This document shows, one piece after another, positions 6,670 through 14,456 of a stretch of 36,536 bases of DNA. This DNA is from Verrucomicrobiota bacterium (lineage in GTDB: Bacteria; Verrucomicrobiota; Verrucomicrobiia; Opitutales; Opitutaceae). The stretch lies in the NCBI GenBank assembly GCA_030601755.1, contig JAUWBF010000032.1, positions 1 through 36,536 on the forward strand. The letters are read 5' to 3'. The first letter of the stretch is position 1. Every line of letters starts with the position of its first letter. A program made the position numbers and the translations under genes. The notes beneath the pieces are model-generated. The model had not been told where the DNA came from and did no database searches. It saw only the letters and a program-made list of their open reading frames with translations.

Positions 6670-6867
6670 ATGGGAGACATCGCTCAGATCTACGAAGAGG
6701 CCCGGCGCGCGGGCATTGATCTGGAGTTGTTGGACAGCAACCTGGCCCTGCCGGTGAAGGAGCGCTGGCGCCTGCACGACGAGGCGGTAAATCTGGCGGA
6801 GGCCCTGCGGGGCGGCCTTATCAGTCACAATGCAAAATCTCACCCGACTGCTGGAACGGCTCGCTGA
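6670..6867 (+). CDS. Small protein upstream of nucleotidyltransferase (antitoxin-like candidate)
   Basis: 65 residues, mostly helical and acidic: EEARRAGIDLELLDSNLALPVKERWRLHDEAVNLAEALR. From memory, short proteins with the pattern D-x-x-L-L-x-x-N-L-x-L-x-x-x-E-R-x-x-x-H are often encoded directly before nucleotidyltransferase-fold genes, but I know of no assigned function. Its 3' end overlaps the next gene by 38 nt in another frame, so the two are almost certainly co-translated. The last 12 or so residues (SHNAKSHPTAGTAR) lie in the overlap and probably carry little constraint. Confidence 0.7.
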   Translation: MGDIAQIYEEARRAGIDLELLDSNLALPVKERWRLHDEAVNLAEALRGGLISHNAKSHPTAGTAR

Positions 6868-7315
6868 AGCCGGAGTCGATTTTGTTATTGTCGGAGGGTT
6901 CGCGGCGGTGACCCACGGGTCATCCTACCTGACTCGCGACGTGGATATCTGCGCGGTGCTGACGCCGCAAAACGTTGCGCGCTTGCGGCAAGCACTGGCC
7001 GATTGGAATCCGCGCCACCGCATGACGCCGCAGAAGCTGTCGTTCTTGGATTATCCGGCCGGCGATCAGCCGTTGAAGAACCTGTATTTGGAAACCGATG
7101 CCGGGGTGGTCGACATACTGTCCTCGGTCTTGGGCGTGGGTGATTTTGAACGTCTTAAGTCCACGGCCGACCAAGTGGAAGTCGATGGACGCACTTACGC
7201 AGTGATGTCACTTCGTGACTTGGTCCAGGCCAAGGAAGCGCTGGGGCGCGAAAAGGATCTGCTTACGGCCAAGGAATTGCGGGCTATCGCCGCCAAGCGG
7301 GGCGAACGCTTGTAA
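6830..7315 (+). CDS. Nucleotidyltransferase-fold protein (DNA polymerase beta-like/AbiEii-like)
   Basis: 161 residues. The N-terminal half shows the minimal nucleotidyltransferase core: VIVGGFAAVTHGSSYLTRDVDI, with the GG..A..HG helix and a D-x-D metal pair (DVDI), then a third candidate acidic residue in AGVVDIL. The C-terminal half (SLRDLVQAKEALGREKDL) is helical, as in AbiEii and related proteins. Toxins of this fold can nucleotidylate tRNA or proteins, whereas solitary members may be housekeeping; the role here is unknown. Base composition looks less GC-rich than its neighbours, hinting at horizontal acquisition. It ends 14 nt from the convergent SIS gene. Confidence 0.8.
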   Translation: MQNLTRLLERLAEAGVDFVIVGGFAAVTHGSSYLTRDVDICAVLTPQNVARLRQALADWNPRHRMTPQKLSFLDYPAGDQPLKNLYLETDAGVVDILSSVLGVGDFERLKSTADQVEVDGRTYAVMSLRDLVQAKEALGREKDLLTAKELRAIAAKRGERL

Positions 7316-7329
7316 AGCCCGACTGAGCT

Positions 7330-8055
7330 TCACCCGATCAGCTTGCTCAGGCGGGTGCGGTATTTTTGGGAGAGGGCGATGTTGGCCTCCATGCCGCCGG
7401 GGATGTTCTGGCTGGTGACGACGGGCAGCGTGTGGCCGCCGGCGACGAGCAGGTCGACGACCTCGAGCATGAGCAGGTTGAGCAACGTGCAGCCGATGAA
7501 GGTGGACGTGGGGCCGGCCATCATGCCGGGGGCGACCTCGACGATGGCGTCGCCGGTGACGCCGAGGTTGTCGAGCGTGTGGTCGGCGATGGCGTGGAGG
7601 TTTTGGCCGCCGGGGTGCACGGTCTTGGCGGTGGAGCTCATGGCCACGGAGGTGAGGCCGATGACGGTCATGCCCTTCTGTTTGGCGTAGAGCGCGACCT
7701 CGATGGGCGAGGCGTTCTTGCCGGAGTTGGAGATGACAATGATGGTCTCGCCGGCCTTCATGCCGTAATGGTGATCGTGGCGTTGGGCGAGGCGGGTGCC
7801 GTAGCCGACGACGTTTTCGCTAAAACCGTAGCCGGGGTCGAAGAGGCCGGTGACGGGCATGAGTCCGCCGGCGCGACCGATGATCTCGCGGGCGATCATC
7901 TCGGAGTGACCGGAGCCGAAGGTGTGCAGCACGCCGCCGGCGGCGATGGCCTCGGCGATCTTCGGCGCGGCGGCGGCGATGACGGGGGCGTTGATCTCGC
8001 GGGCACGCGCCAGCATGGCGTTGGCGGCGTCAAAGTAGCGGTCGGCGGAACGCAT
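7330..8055 (-). CDS. SIS-domain phosphosugar-binding protein (UPF0309-like)
   Basis: 241 residues of the sugar isomerase (SIS) fold. The phosphosugar-binding segments are GGVLHTFGSGHSEMIAREI and TIIVISNSGKNASPIEVAL, followed by an N-terminally contributed active-site helix pattern. The arrangement RAGGLMPVTGLFDP is typical of the UPF0309 group of SIS proteins, thought to act in amino-sugar or polyol-phosphate metabolism; no substrate has been assigned with confidence. No transport or kinase genes are adjacent to identify the pathway. It starts at 8055 and lies 84 nt downstream of the LpxR-like gene on the same strand. Confidence 0.85.
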   Translation of the reverse strand: MRSADRYFDAANAMLARAREINAPVIAAAAPKIAEAIAAGGVLHTFGSGHSEMIAREIIGRAGGLMPVTGLFDPGYGFSENVVGYGTRLAQRHDHHYGMKAGETIIVISNSGKNASPIEVALYAKQKGMTVIGLTSVAMSSTAKTVHPGGQNLHAIADHTLDNLGVTGDAIVEVAPGMMAGPTSTFIGCTLLNLLMLEVVDLLVAGGHTLPVVTSQNIPGGMEANIALSQKYRTRLSKLIG

Positions 8056-8139
8056 AAAATTGAATTTCTTAGTTTCTATGGGTGAGCGGCTAATGCGGTT
8101 TGTAACTTATTAAGTGACAAATTCGGCAGGGCGGGGACT

Positions 8140-9195
8140 TCAGTAGAAGTAGCTGAGGCTGATCGAGCCGAAGACCTGCTCGTCGCGCTGGCCTTCGAAT
8201 TCCTTGGTGCGGAGGGCCTGGGCGTAGGTGAGCTGCAGGTGGCGGGTGCCGATGGCGATGCCGCCGACGAGGTCGGCGACGAAGGGCTTTTTGTCGATGG
8301 AGGGGCTGTGCTCGAAGGTGTTTCCGTCGAGGGTGATGTCGCGGGCCACTGCGCGGCCGTCGACCGAGCCGAAGAGCCAGATGCCGAACCTTTCGCGGCG
8401 GCCGGCGTTGGAGTCGCCGGTGGGGCGGATGAGGCTGGTGCCGAAATCGGCGGGCAGGTGGTAACCAAAGCGCACCGAGCCGCCGGCGTTGGCGTAGGTG
8501 AAGACGTTGCCGAGCGAGAAGCCGGCGTGGGGGATCAGGTCCGCGCCCCAGCCGGTGCGCGCGCCGTCGGTGGAGAGGCGCCACTTGCGTTCGTAGACGA
8601 GGTTGAGGCCGGGCTCGTTCTCGAGCTGGTTGTCCCAGCCCTTTGCTGTATCCACGTTAATGATACGGTGAAAGCCGTTCTGCACCTGCTCGCCCAGGGC
8701 CCAGGGGCCGACGACGCCGAGCTGGAGCTCCCAGGTGTCGAGGGTGGCGAGGGCGCGGTCATCACCGGCGGGGCGGTAGGACTGGAACATGACGCCGGCG
8801 TAGAGCCACGCGGCGTAGGGGCGGTCGGCGGACTGGGGGGCGGGGTTCTGGGTATCCTCGGGGGTGTAGATGTTTTGGCCGATGGAGAAGCCGATCTTGG
8901 GCGCGGCGTCGCGGGGGAGGAGGGGCTCGAGGCGGTTGGCGATCTCGCGGACGGGGGCGGGGACCTCGTCGGCCTCGAAGCCGCGCAGGTCGGTGGTGAG
9001 CGCGGTGAGCTTGAAGCCGTTGGTGTAGTTGCGGTCGGTGCCGGCGAAGAACTTGTCGTTCTCGGTGTAGAGCGAGATCGAGCCGAAGCGCAGGCGGGCG
9101 TCGTCGGCCGGCGTCATGGGCTCGGCGGCGAGCGCGGCCAAGGGAAGCGCGCCGAGGGCGGCGAGCAGGCGGAGGTGGGGCAGGCTGATTTTCAT
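8140..9195 (-). CDS. Lipid A deacylase LpxR family outer-membrane protein
   Basis: 351 residues with a signal peptide (MKISLPHLRLLAALGALPLAALAAE) and a C-terminal Tyr/Phe ending (SISLSYFY) typical of outer-membrane beta-barrels. LpxR/DUF2219 landmarks are YTENDKFFAGTDRNYTNGF (Asn-Asp pair and TD.xYTNG), ADRPYAAWLYAG and HAGFSLGNVFTYANAG, corresponding to the active-site Asn, Asp, Thr and His described for Salmonella LpxR, which removes the 3'-acyloxyacyl group of lipid A. The ATG overlaps the stop of the upstream methyltransferase gene (ATGA at 9195-9192), so translation is probably coupled. Activity on lipid A is inferred from family membership. Confidence 0.87.
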   Translation of the reverse strand: MKISLPHLRLLAALGALPLAALAAEPMTPADDARLRFGSISLYTENDKFFAGTDRNYTNGFKLTALTTDLRGFEADEVPAPVREIANRLEPLLPRDAAPKIGFSIGQNIYTPEDTQNPAPQSADRPYAAWLYAGVMFQSYRPAGDDRALATLDTWELQLGVVGPWALGEQVQNGFHRIINVDTAKGWDNQLENEPGLNLVYERKWRLSTDGARTGWGADLIPHAGFSLGNVFTYANAGGSVRFGYHLPADFGTSLIRPTGDSNAGRRERFGIWLFGSVDGRAVARDITLDGNTFEHSPSIDKKPFVADLVGGIAIGTRHLQLTYAQALRTKEFEGQRDEQVFGSISLSYFY

Positions 9196-10100
9196 TGGGC
9201 GGATTGCCAGCGACCGTAGATGCCGCAGGGGAGGACCTTGCCGTCGGCCTCGATGGGGATGCCGACCTCGCCGCCGGTGATGGTGCCGGGGTGGTCGGTC
9301 ATGAGCTCGGTGAGGAGATTGACGACCACGGTGGGTGAGAGGCGGGCGGTGTAGGCGTTGATGAGAAAGAAGACGGGTTTGGGACTGAGCAGCTCGCGGC
9401 ACTCGCGCAGGAGTTCCCAGAGGTGTTCCTCGAGCTTCCACATCTCGCCGCCGGCGCCGCGGCCGTAGGTGGGCGGATCCATGATGATGGCGTCGTAGGT
9501 GCGGCCGCGCTTGATCTCGCGGCGGACGAACTTGAGGCAGTCGTCGACGATGAAGCGGATGGGCGCGTCCTTGAGGCCGGAGAGCGCGGCGTTTTCCTTG
9601 CACCACTTGACCATGCCCTCGGCGGCGTCGACGTGGCAGACGGACGCGCCGGCCTTGGCGGCCGCGCAGGTGGCGGCGCCGGTATAGCCGAAGAGGTTGA
9701 GCACGTTGACCTCGCGGCCGGCGGCGCGGGCGGCCTTGATGCGTTCGGAGCACCACTCCCAGTTGACGGCCTGCTCGGGGAAGAGGCCGGTGTGCTTGAA
9801 GCTGGTGGGGGAGATGCGGAGCTTCAGGCCGAGCGGCTGGTATTGGATGGTCCAGTGCTCGGGCAGGGGACGGCGAAACTCCCAGCGGCCGCCGCCTTTT
9901 TCGCTGCGGTGGTAAAAGCCGTCCCAGTCGCGCCAGTCCTTGCCGCCGTGGCGGGGCCAGATGATCTGCGGGTCGGGGCGCACGAGGTTATACTCGCCCC
10001 AGCGCTCCTGCTTCATGCCGCGACCGCAGTCGAGCAGGCGGTAGTCCCGCCAGCCGTCGGCGGTGATGAGGGCGGAGCGTTGAATTTCAGCGGTCGACAT
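9192..10100 (-). CDS. Class I SAM-dependent methyltransferase (RlmI/RlmK-like)
   Basis: 302 residues. The Rossmann SAM-binding segment NLFGYTGAATCAAAKAGA, the acidic loop HVDAAEGMVKWCKENAAL and the catalytic DAIIMDPPTYGRG (DPPxY) match the C-terminal catalytic domain of 23S rRNA methyltransferases of the RlmI/RlmK group. The N-terminal about 110 residues (WGEYNLVRPDPQIIWP, HWTIQYQPLGLKLRISPTSFKHTGLFPEQ) are a family-typical RNA-binding-like extension. ATG 10100 is preferred to the longer 10154 start, whose extra residues are Arg-rich and overlap the divergent promoter region. Its target nucleotide is not known. Confidence 0.87.
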   Translation of the reverse strand: MSTAEIQRSALITADGWRDYRLLDCGRGMKQERWGEYNLVRPDPQIIWPRHGGKDWRDWDGFYHRSEKGGGRWEFRRPLPEHWTIQYQPLGLKLRISPTSFKHTGLFPEQAVNWEWCSERIKAARAAGREVNVLNLFGYTGAATCAAAKAGASVCHVDAAEGMVKWCKENAALSGLKDAPIRFIVDDCLKFVRREIKRGRTYDAIIMDPPTYGRGAGGEMWKLEEHLWELLRECRELLSPKPVFFLINAYTARLSPTVVVNLLTELMTDHPGTITGGEVGIPIEADGKVLPCGIYGRWQSAQ

Positions 10101-10210
10101 GAGAGCGATCAAGCAACGCCGCCGGCCGAACCGTGTCCAGCGCCGAACGGGCATGGGATTTTTCCCTCAGGGTTGACTCATGCGCTCGGAGTCAAATGGT
10201 GGCGGCAATC

Positions 10211-11251
10211 ATGCGTCTCCCAGACACCTTCAAATCCCTTGTCGCCCTGGCCGCCGTCGGCGCCGCCTCCGTGCTGATCGCCGACACCGTGACGGTCAAA
10301 GACGGTTCCAAGCTCGTCGGCACCGTGACCAAGATCGACGCCGGCTCGGTCACACTCGAGACGGCCTACGCGGGCAAGATCACCATCAAGCAGTCCGAGA
10401 TCGTCAGTCTCGACACCACCGAGCCGATGGTGGTGCGCCTCGCCGGCGGCACGACCATGGCCGGCACGCTGAGCACCACGCCCTCGGGTGACGTGTCCAT
10501 CCAGGGCGAGGACGGCACCATCACGACCAAGGTCGAGAAGATCGCCACCACCTGGGAGCCGGGCACCACCGATCCGGCCGTGGCCGCGCTCCAGCCGAAG
10601 TGGGGCTATCAGGCCTCGGTCGACGTGACGGGCAAGACCGGCAACAGCGAGGAGCTCGGCACCCGCGTCGGTTTCACCGCCACCCGCACCACCTCCAAGG
10701 AGACGCTCAAGGTCTACACCGCCTACAACCGCCAGGAGACCAACGGCACGAAGTCCGCCGACCAGTTCAAGCTCGGCTTCGATTACTCCAAGCTCTTCAC
10801 CGAGCGCGCCTCGTGGTATCTGCGCGACGAGGGCGGCTTCGACCGCGTCAAGGACATCGACTACTACAACGTCGCCGCGACCGGTCTCGGCTACGACTTC
10901 ATCAAGCGTCCCGTGCAGACGCTCACCGGCCGCGTCGGTCTTGCGCACCGCTTCGAGAACTACGGCAACCCCGCCACCGACGACGTAAACTCCGCCGGTA
11001 TCGATTTCGCGGTGATCCACGACTACACTTTCTCGAACGCCAAGCTCCACAACGAGCTCGGCCTCATCCCGGCGTTCAACGACTTCGCCAACTACCAGGC
11101 GCGCCACGACTCCTACTACGAGATGCCGCTTGGCGCCGGCTTCTGGAAGCTGCGCGTCGGCATAACCAACGACTACATCAGCCAGCCCGGTCCCGGCGTC
11201 GAGAAACTCGACACCACCTACTACACCCGCCTGTTGCTGGACTGGCGGTAA
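10211..11251 (+). CDS. DUF481 family outer-membrane beta-barrel protein
   Basis: 346 residues. A signal peptide (MRLPDTFKSLVALAAVGAASVLIA) precedes an N-terminal beta-rich region (VKDGSKLVGTVTKIDAGSVTLETAYAG, like a small Sm-fold stretch) and a DUF481 barrel from about residue 145: QASVDVTGKTGNSEELG, repeated antiparallel strands with aromatic girdles, ending YYTRLLLDW. DUF481 proteins are outer-membrane proteins of unclear function, often salt- or stress-induced. An in-frame ATG at 10196, with GGAG just upstream, would add MVAAI; 10211 gives a cleaner signal peptide. A strong hairpin follows the stop. Confidence 0.85.
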   Translation: MRLPDTFKSLVALAAVGAASVLIADTVTVKDGSKLVGTVTKIDAGSVTLETAYAGKITIKQSEIVSLDTTEPMVVRLAGGTTMAGTLSTTPSGDVSIQGEDGTITTKVEKIATTWEPGTTDPAVAALQPKWGYQASVDVTGKTGNSEELGTRVGFTATRTTSKETLKVYTAYNRQETNGTKSADQFKLGFDYSKLFTERASWYLRDEGGFDRVKDIDYYNVAATGLGYDFIKRPVQTLTGRVGLAHRFENYGNPATDDVNSAGIDFAVIHDYTFSNAKLHNELGLIPAFNDFANYQARHDSYYEMPLGAGFWKLRVGITNDYISQPGPGVEKLDTTYYTRLLLDWR

Positions 11252-11282
11252 TCGGCCGACTCGTCACCGATCATCCCTCACC

Positions 11283-11312
11283 GAAGGCCGGCCTTGCGCC
11301 GGCCTTCGTCGT
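11283..11312 (+). terminator. Intrinsic-type terminator after the DUF481 gene
   Basis: GAAGGCCGGC (11283-11292) pairs perfectly with GCCGGCCTTC (11298-11307) around CTTGC, followed by GTCGTTTT. The stem starts 31 nt after the TAA at 11249-11251. The T-run is short and begins 3 nt after the stem, so efficiency may be moderate. Confidence 0.75.
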
Positions 11313-11357
11313 TTTCGCGTTGGCCGCGCCGCGGGTTCGCGACAGGCTGGTGTCACC

Positions 11358-11798
11358 GTGCCCCGCATCGCCGTTTTCTCCGATACCCACGACCACTTCC
11401 CCGCCAACCTGCCCGGGCTCATGCGCGGGGCCGACGAGCTCTGGCACCTTGGCGATGTGTGCGATCCCGACACGCTTGATGACTTCCTCGCGCTGGGCGT
11501 GCCTCTGACCGTCGTGCAGGGCAACTGCGACGCCGAGCCCTCCTGGCCGCTGCGCCGCCGGCTGGAGCGCTGCGGTCACGTCTTTCACCTCGAGCACATC
11601 CCGCCGCGCCACGCGCCGCCCGGCGCGCGCTTCGTGCTGCACGGCCACACCCACGTGCCGCGCGACGAGACTGATCCGCTCGGCGTGCGCTGGCTCAACC
11701 CCGGCTGCATCACCGCCCCGCGCGGCGCCGGCCGCAGCTTTGCCTGGCTCGAACTCGCCGCCGGCGAGGAACCTCGCTGGCAACCGGTGTGGTTGTAG
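11358..11798 (+). CDS. YfcE/MJ0936-type metallophosphoesterase
   Basis: 146 residues from a GTG start. The calcineurin-like phosphoesterase motifs are in order: FSDTHDH (D-x-H), HLGDVCD (GD), VQGNCD (GNCD/H) and LHGHTHVP (GHxH). This is the small single-domain YfcE group, dimetal phosphodiesterases active on model phosphodiesters with unclear physiological substrates. The GTG is used because the first beta strand (PRIAVFSDTH) begins directly after it and no ATG is available. It lies 106 nt downstream of the DUF481 gene and after its terminator, so it probably has its own promoter. Confidence 0.88.
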   Translation: MPRIAVFSDTHDHFPANLPGLMRGADELWHLGDVCDPDTLDDFLALGVPLTVVQGNCDAEPSWPLRRRLERCGHVFHLEHIPPRHAPPGARFVLHGHTHVPRDETDPLGVRWLNPGCITAPRGAGRSFAWLELAAGEEPRWQPVWL

Positions 11799-11874
11799 CC
11801 CGCGGGCGCGGCCGCACGGTCGCGCCGGGCCGCCGCTGGCTGCGGCGTTGCCTCGCGCGAAGGCATGCGCTGGC

Positions 11875-12702
11875 ATGCCCGTCATGCAAACCCGACTCCG
11901 TATCCGTCCGGCCATGACACTCCTCGCGGGCTTCGTCACCACCGCCGCCGCCCTGTTGGCCACGGCGTCGCCCGTCCGCGCCGCGGCCAACGACGAACTG
12001 CGCCAATGGTCGACCATCGACGCGTTGCTCAAGGGGCACTACGACGGCGTGGTCACGCTCGGCGAGGCGCGCAGCGCCGGCGACTTCGGCCTTGGCACGC
12101 TCGAAGCGCTCGACGGCGAGCTGCTCATCGTCGACGGGCGCGCCTACCAGATCGACTCGACTGGCGCGGTGCGCGAGCCGGCCGACGCGACGCCGCTGCC
12201 GTTCGTGGCGGTGACGGGTTTCGAGGCTGATGTCGTCTTCGACGTGCCGGCGGGGCTCGACATGGCCGTGTTGCAGGCGCGCGTGGAGGCCGCGCGCGTG
12301 TCGCCCAACTACGTCTATGCCGTGCGTGTGACCGGCGCCTTCGCCTCGGTGAAAACCCGCAGCGTGCCGCGCCAGACCAAGCCCTATCCGCCGCTCGCCG
12401 AGGTCGTGAAGACGCAGAGCATTTTTAACTTCGCCGACACGCGCGGCGTGCTCGTCGGCTTTGTGTGCCCGGGCTGGGTGCGCGGGCTCAACGTGCCGGG
12501 TCATCACTATCACTACCTGACCGACGCGCGCGACGGGGGCGGGCATGTGCTCGGCCTCGTCACCGGCGAGGGCGTGCGCGTTGAACTCGACCTGACGCCG
12601 GACTTCGCGATGCGCCTGCCGGTCAACGCGGACTTCGGCGCGCTCGACCTGACCGAGGACCGCGCCGCCGAGCTGCACGCCGTCGAGTCGGACCGGCGCT
12701 GA
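11875..12702 (+). CDS. budA: Alpha-acetolactate decarboxylase, predicted exported
   Basis: 275 residues. The decarboxylase converts alpha-acetolactate to acetoin. The body is clearly this family: STIDALLKGHYDGVVTLGE, GDFGLGTLEALDGELLIVDG, NYVYAVRVTGAFASVKTRSV, FVCPGWVRGLNVPGHHYHYL (zinc histidines) and the later DGGGHVLGL. It has an N-terminal signal peptide (RIRPAMTLLAGFVTTAAALLATASPVRA), so a periplasmic or extracytoplasmic location is expected. No acetolactate synthase or acetoin dehydrogenase gene is nearby. Start choice is uncertain among ATGs at 11875, 11884 and 11914; the last would shorten but not remove the hydrophobic leader. Confidence 0.9.
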   Translation: MPVMQTRLRIRPAMTLLAGFVTTAAALLATASPVRAAANDELRQWSTIDALLKGHYDGVVTLGEARSAGDFGLGTLEALDGELLIVDGRAYQIDSTGAVREPADATPLPFVAVTGFEADVVFDVPAGLDMAVLQARVEAARVSPNYVYAVRVTGAFASVKTRSVPRQTKPYPPLAEVVKTQSIFNFADTRGVLVGFVCPGWVRGLNVPGHHYHYLTDARDGGGHVLGLVTGEGVRVELDLTPDFAMRLPVNADFGALDLTEDRAAELHAVESDRR

Positions 12703-12734
12703 GTCCGCGAAGGTGGGGCGGCTTGTTCGGATTC

Positions 12735-12831
12735 GTAGGGGCTTTGCTTGCAAAGCCCGTTGAGCACCGGCTCGCCGGTGGAGCCGTTCTTGCCTATGGC
12801 GACAAACGGGCCGAGCGAGCTCGGCCCCTAC
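12735..12831. repeat. 97-nt REPIN-like doublet bounded by GTAG ... CTAC
   Basis: GTAG (12735-12738) is followed by a 9-bp stem, 12739-12747 with 12750-12758 and loop TT. The distal end has another 9-bp stem, 12808-12816 with 12819-12827 and loop GA, then CTAC (12828-12831). A 7-bp hairpin, CACCGGC/GCCGGTG (12765-12780), sits in the middle. The element at 26765-26861 has the same total length and order of parts. The gap is between the convergent budA and histidine-kinase genes. Confidence 0.9.
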
Positions 12832-12859
12832 GTTCAAAGGCATGCGAAAGACCAAACCG

Positions 12860-12881
12860 GGGCGGGCAGGAATGCCCGCCC
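12860..12881. repeat. 9-bp-stem hairpin with GGAA loop (variable-stem family)
   Basis: GGGCGGGCA (12860-12868) pairs perfectly with TGCCCGCCC (12873-12881). The loop GGAA is the complement of the TTCC loop seen at 382-411. The same stem with the opposite loop orientation is at 32465-32486. It lies 10 nt beyond the stop of the convergent histidine-kinase gene. Confidence 0.85.
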
Positions 12882-12891
12882 TCCTGGCGGC

Positions 12892-14454
12892 TCAGCCGCG
12901 GGCGCGGTCGAGCAGGCCGCGCGCGGCGTGCAGCAGCGCGCTGAGCGCGTAGGGTTTGACCAACGCGGTCTGCGCGTCGGCGGGCAGGGCGGGGAAGGGA
13001 TTGGCGCCCGAGCTGGAGGTGCACAGCACGCACAGGCCGGGGCGGTCGGCGCGCAGGCGGCGGACCAGCGCCTCGGCGGCGGCGTGGCGGTGGGCGGGGT
13101 CGACGATCACCAGGTCGACGGGCAGGGGTTGGCGTTCAATCAACGCGACCGCGGCGGCGGGCGTCTCGACCGGGTGCACGCGGTAGCCGTCGGCGGTGAG
13201 GATGCCGGCGAGCATCTTGCGCACGACTTCGTCGGCCTCGATGAGCAGCACGGTCTCGCGGCCCTTGGTCGAGGGCAGCGGCGCGAGCGCGCCGGAGAGC
13301 GGGGCGGCCTGGCCGCGCACGCGCGGGAAGCGCAGGGTGAAGGTCGTGCCGGCGCCGAGCGCGCTGCGCACGGCGATGTGGCCGCCGCTCTGCTGCACGA
13401 TGCCGTAGACCAGCGCGAGGCCGAGGCCGGTGCCGCGGCCCTCGTCCTTGGTGGTGAAGAACGGCTCGAAGAGATGGGCCTGCGTCTCGGTGTCCATGCC
13501 GGAGCCGTTGTCGGCGACGGTGAGCTCGACGCAGGCTCCGCGCGGGCCGTCGCCGACGCCGCCGCGCTGCGGGGCGCGTTGCGCGGTGCCGAGGGTGACG
13601 GCACCGCCGGGCGCGAGCGCGTCGCGGGCGTTGACCACGAGGTTGACGAGCACCTGTTGGAGCTGGGCCGGGTCGACGCGCAGGTTGGCGTCGCCGGCGG
13701 CGAGCCGCAGGTGCAGGTGTTTGTCGGGGCCGAGCAGGCGGCCGAGGATGTCGGCGTTGTCGCGCACGAACTGGTCGAGGCGCACGACCTGCGGCGAGAG
13801 GGTCTGGCGGCGGCTGAAGGCCAGCAGGCGGCGCACGAGCGCGGTGGCCTTTTGCCCGGCCTGGTGGATCTCGTGCAGCTGGCGGGCGGCGTGGCGGCGC
13901 ACGGCGGGCAGGCCGGCCATGATCTCGCAGTAGCCGTTGATGACCGAGAGCAGGTTGTTGAAATCGTGCGCGACGCCGCCGGCGAGCCGGCCCACGGCCT
14001 CGAGGCGCTGGGCGTGGAGCAGGTCCTCCTGCAGACGCTGCTTGGCGGTCATGTCGTGGTAGGTGGCCACGAGGTGCGCGGGACGGCCGCGCGCGGCGGG
14101 CAGCAGGCCGACGGTCCACGATGCGTAGAGCCGGGAGCCGTCGCTGCGCTTGAGGTGACCTTCGCCGCGCAGCACGGGGTCGCCGGGGCCGGCGGTCTTG
14201 AGCCAGCGGCGAAGCTTGGTCGAGGCGTCGCGCTCGACGTGGAGAAACTGGTGCCCGCGGCCCACGAGACTGGCCGCGCCGTGACCGCTCATGGTCTCGA
14301 AGGCGGCGTTGGCGTGCACGATGGGCAGGCCGCCGCGGCCGGGCGCGTTGGCCAGCAGGAGCACGCCGTCGCCGAGCGCCTCGAGGGCGGCGGCGAGTTG
14401 CTCGACGGAGGGCGGGCGGCGCTTGGGCCGGGCGGTGCGGGCGACGGCGGGCAC
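12892..14454 (-). CDS. PAS hybrid sensor histidine kinase with C-terminal receiver-like domain
   Basis: 520 residues, no membrane segment, so a cytoplasmic sensor. A PAS domain occupies about residues 20-140 ([33 protein letters not shown]). HisKA follows with the phosphorylatable His163 in [11 protein letters not shown]. HATPase motifs are N-box [11 protein letters not shown] (about 270-280), [23 protein letters not shown]. From about residue 395 is a receiver-like domain ([38 protein letters not shown]) that keeps the candidate phosphoacceptor Asp and the Lys but has an unusual HRHAAA where MPGMDG is common. The GTG start at 14454 lies 2 nt after the pdxH stop. No response regulator is adjacent. 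Confidence 0.87.
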   Translation of the reverse strand: MPAVARTARPKRRPPSVEQLAAALEALGDGVLLLANAPGRGGLPIVHANAAFETMSGHGAASLVGRGHQFLHVERDASTKLRRWLKTAGPGDPVLRGEGHLKRSDGSRLYASWTVGLLPAARGRPAHLVATYHDMTAKQRLQEDLLHAQRLEAVGRLAGGVAHDFNNLLSVINGYCEIMAGLPAVRRHAARQLHEIHQAGQKATALVRRLLAFSRRQTLSPQVVRLDQFVRDNADILGRLLGPDKHLHLRLAAGDANLRVDPAQLQQVLVNLVVNARDALAPGGAVTLGTAQRAPQRGGVGDGPRGACVELTVADNGSGMDTETQAHLFEPFFTTKDEGRGTGLGLALVYGIVQQSGGHIAVRSALGAGTTFTLRFPRVRGQAAPLSGALAPLPSTKGRETVLLIEADEVVRKMLAGILTADGYRVHPVETPAAAVALIERQPLPVDLVIVDPAHRHAAAEALVRRLRADRPGLCVLCTSSSGANPFPALPADAQTALVKPYALSALLHAARGLLDRARG

Positions 14455-14456
14455 GG

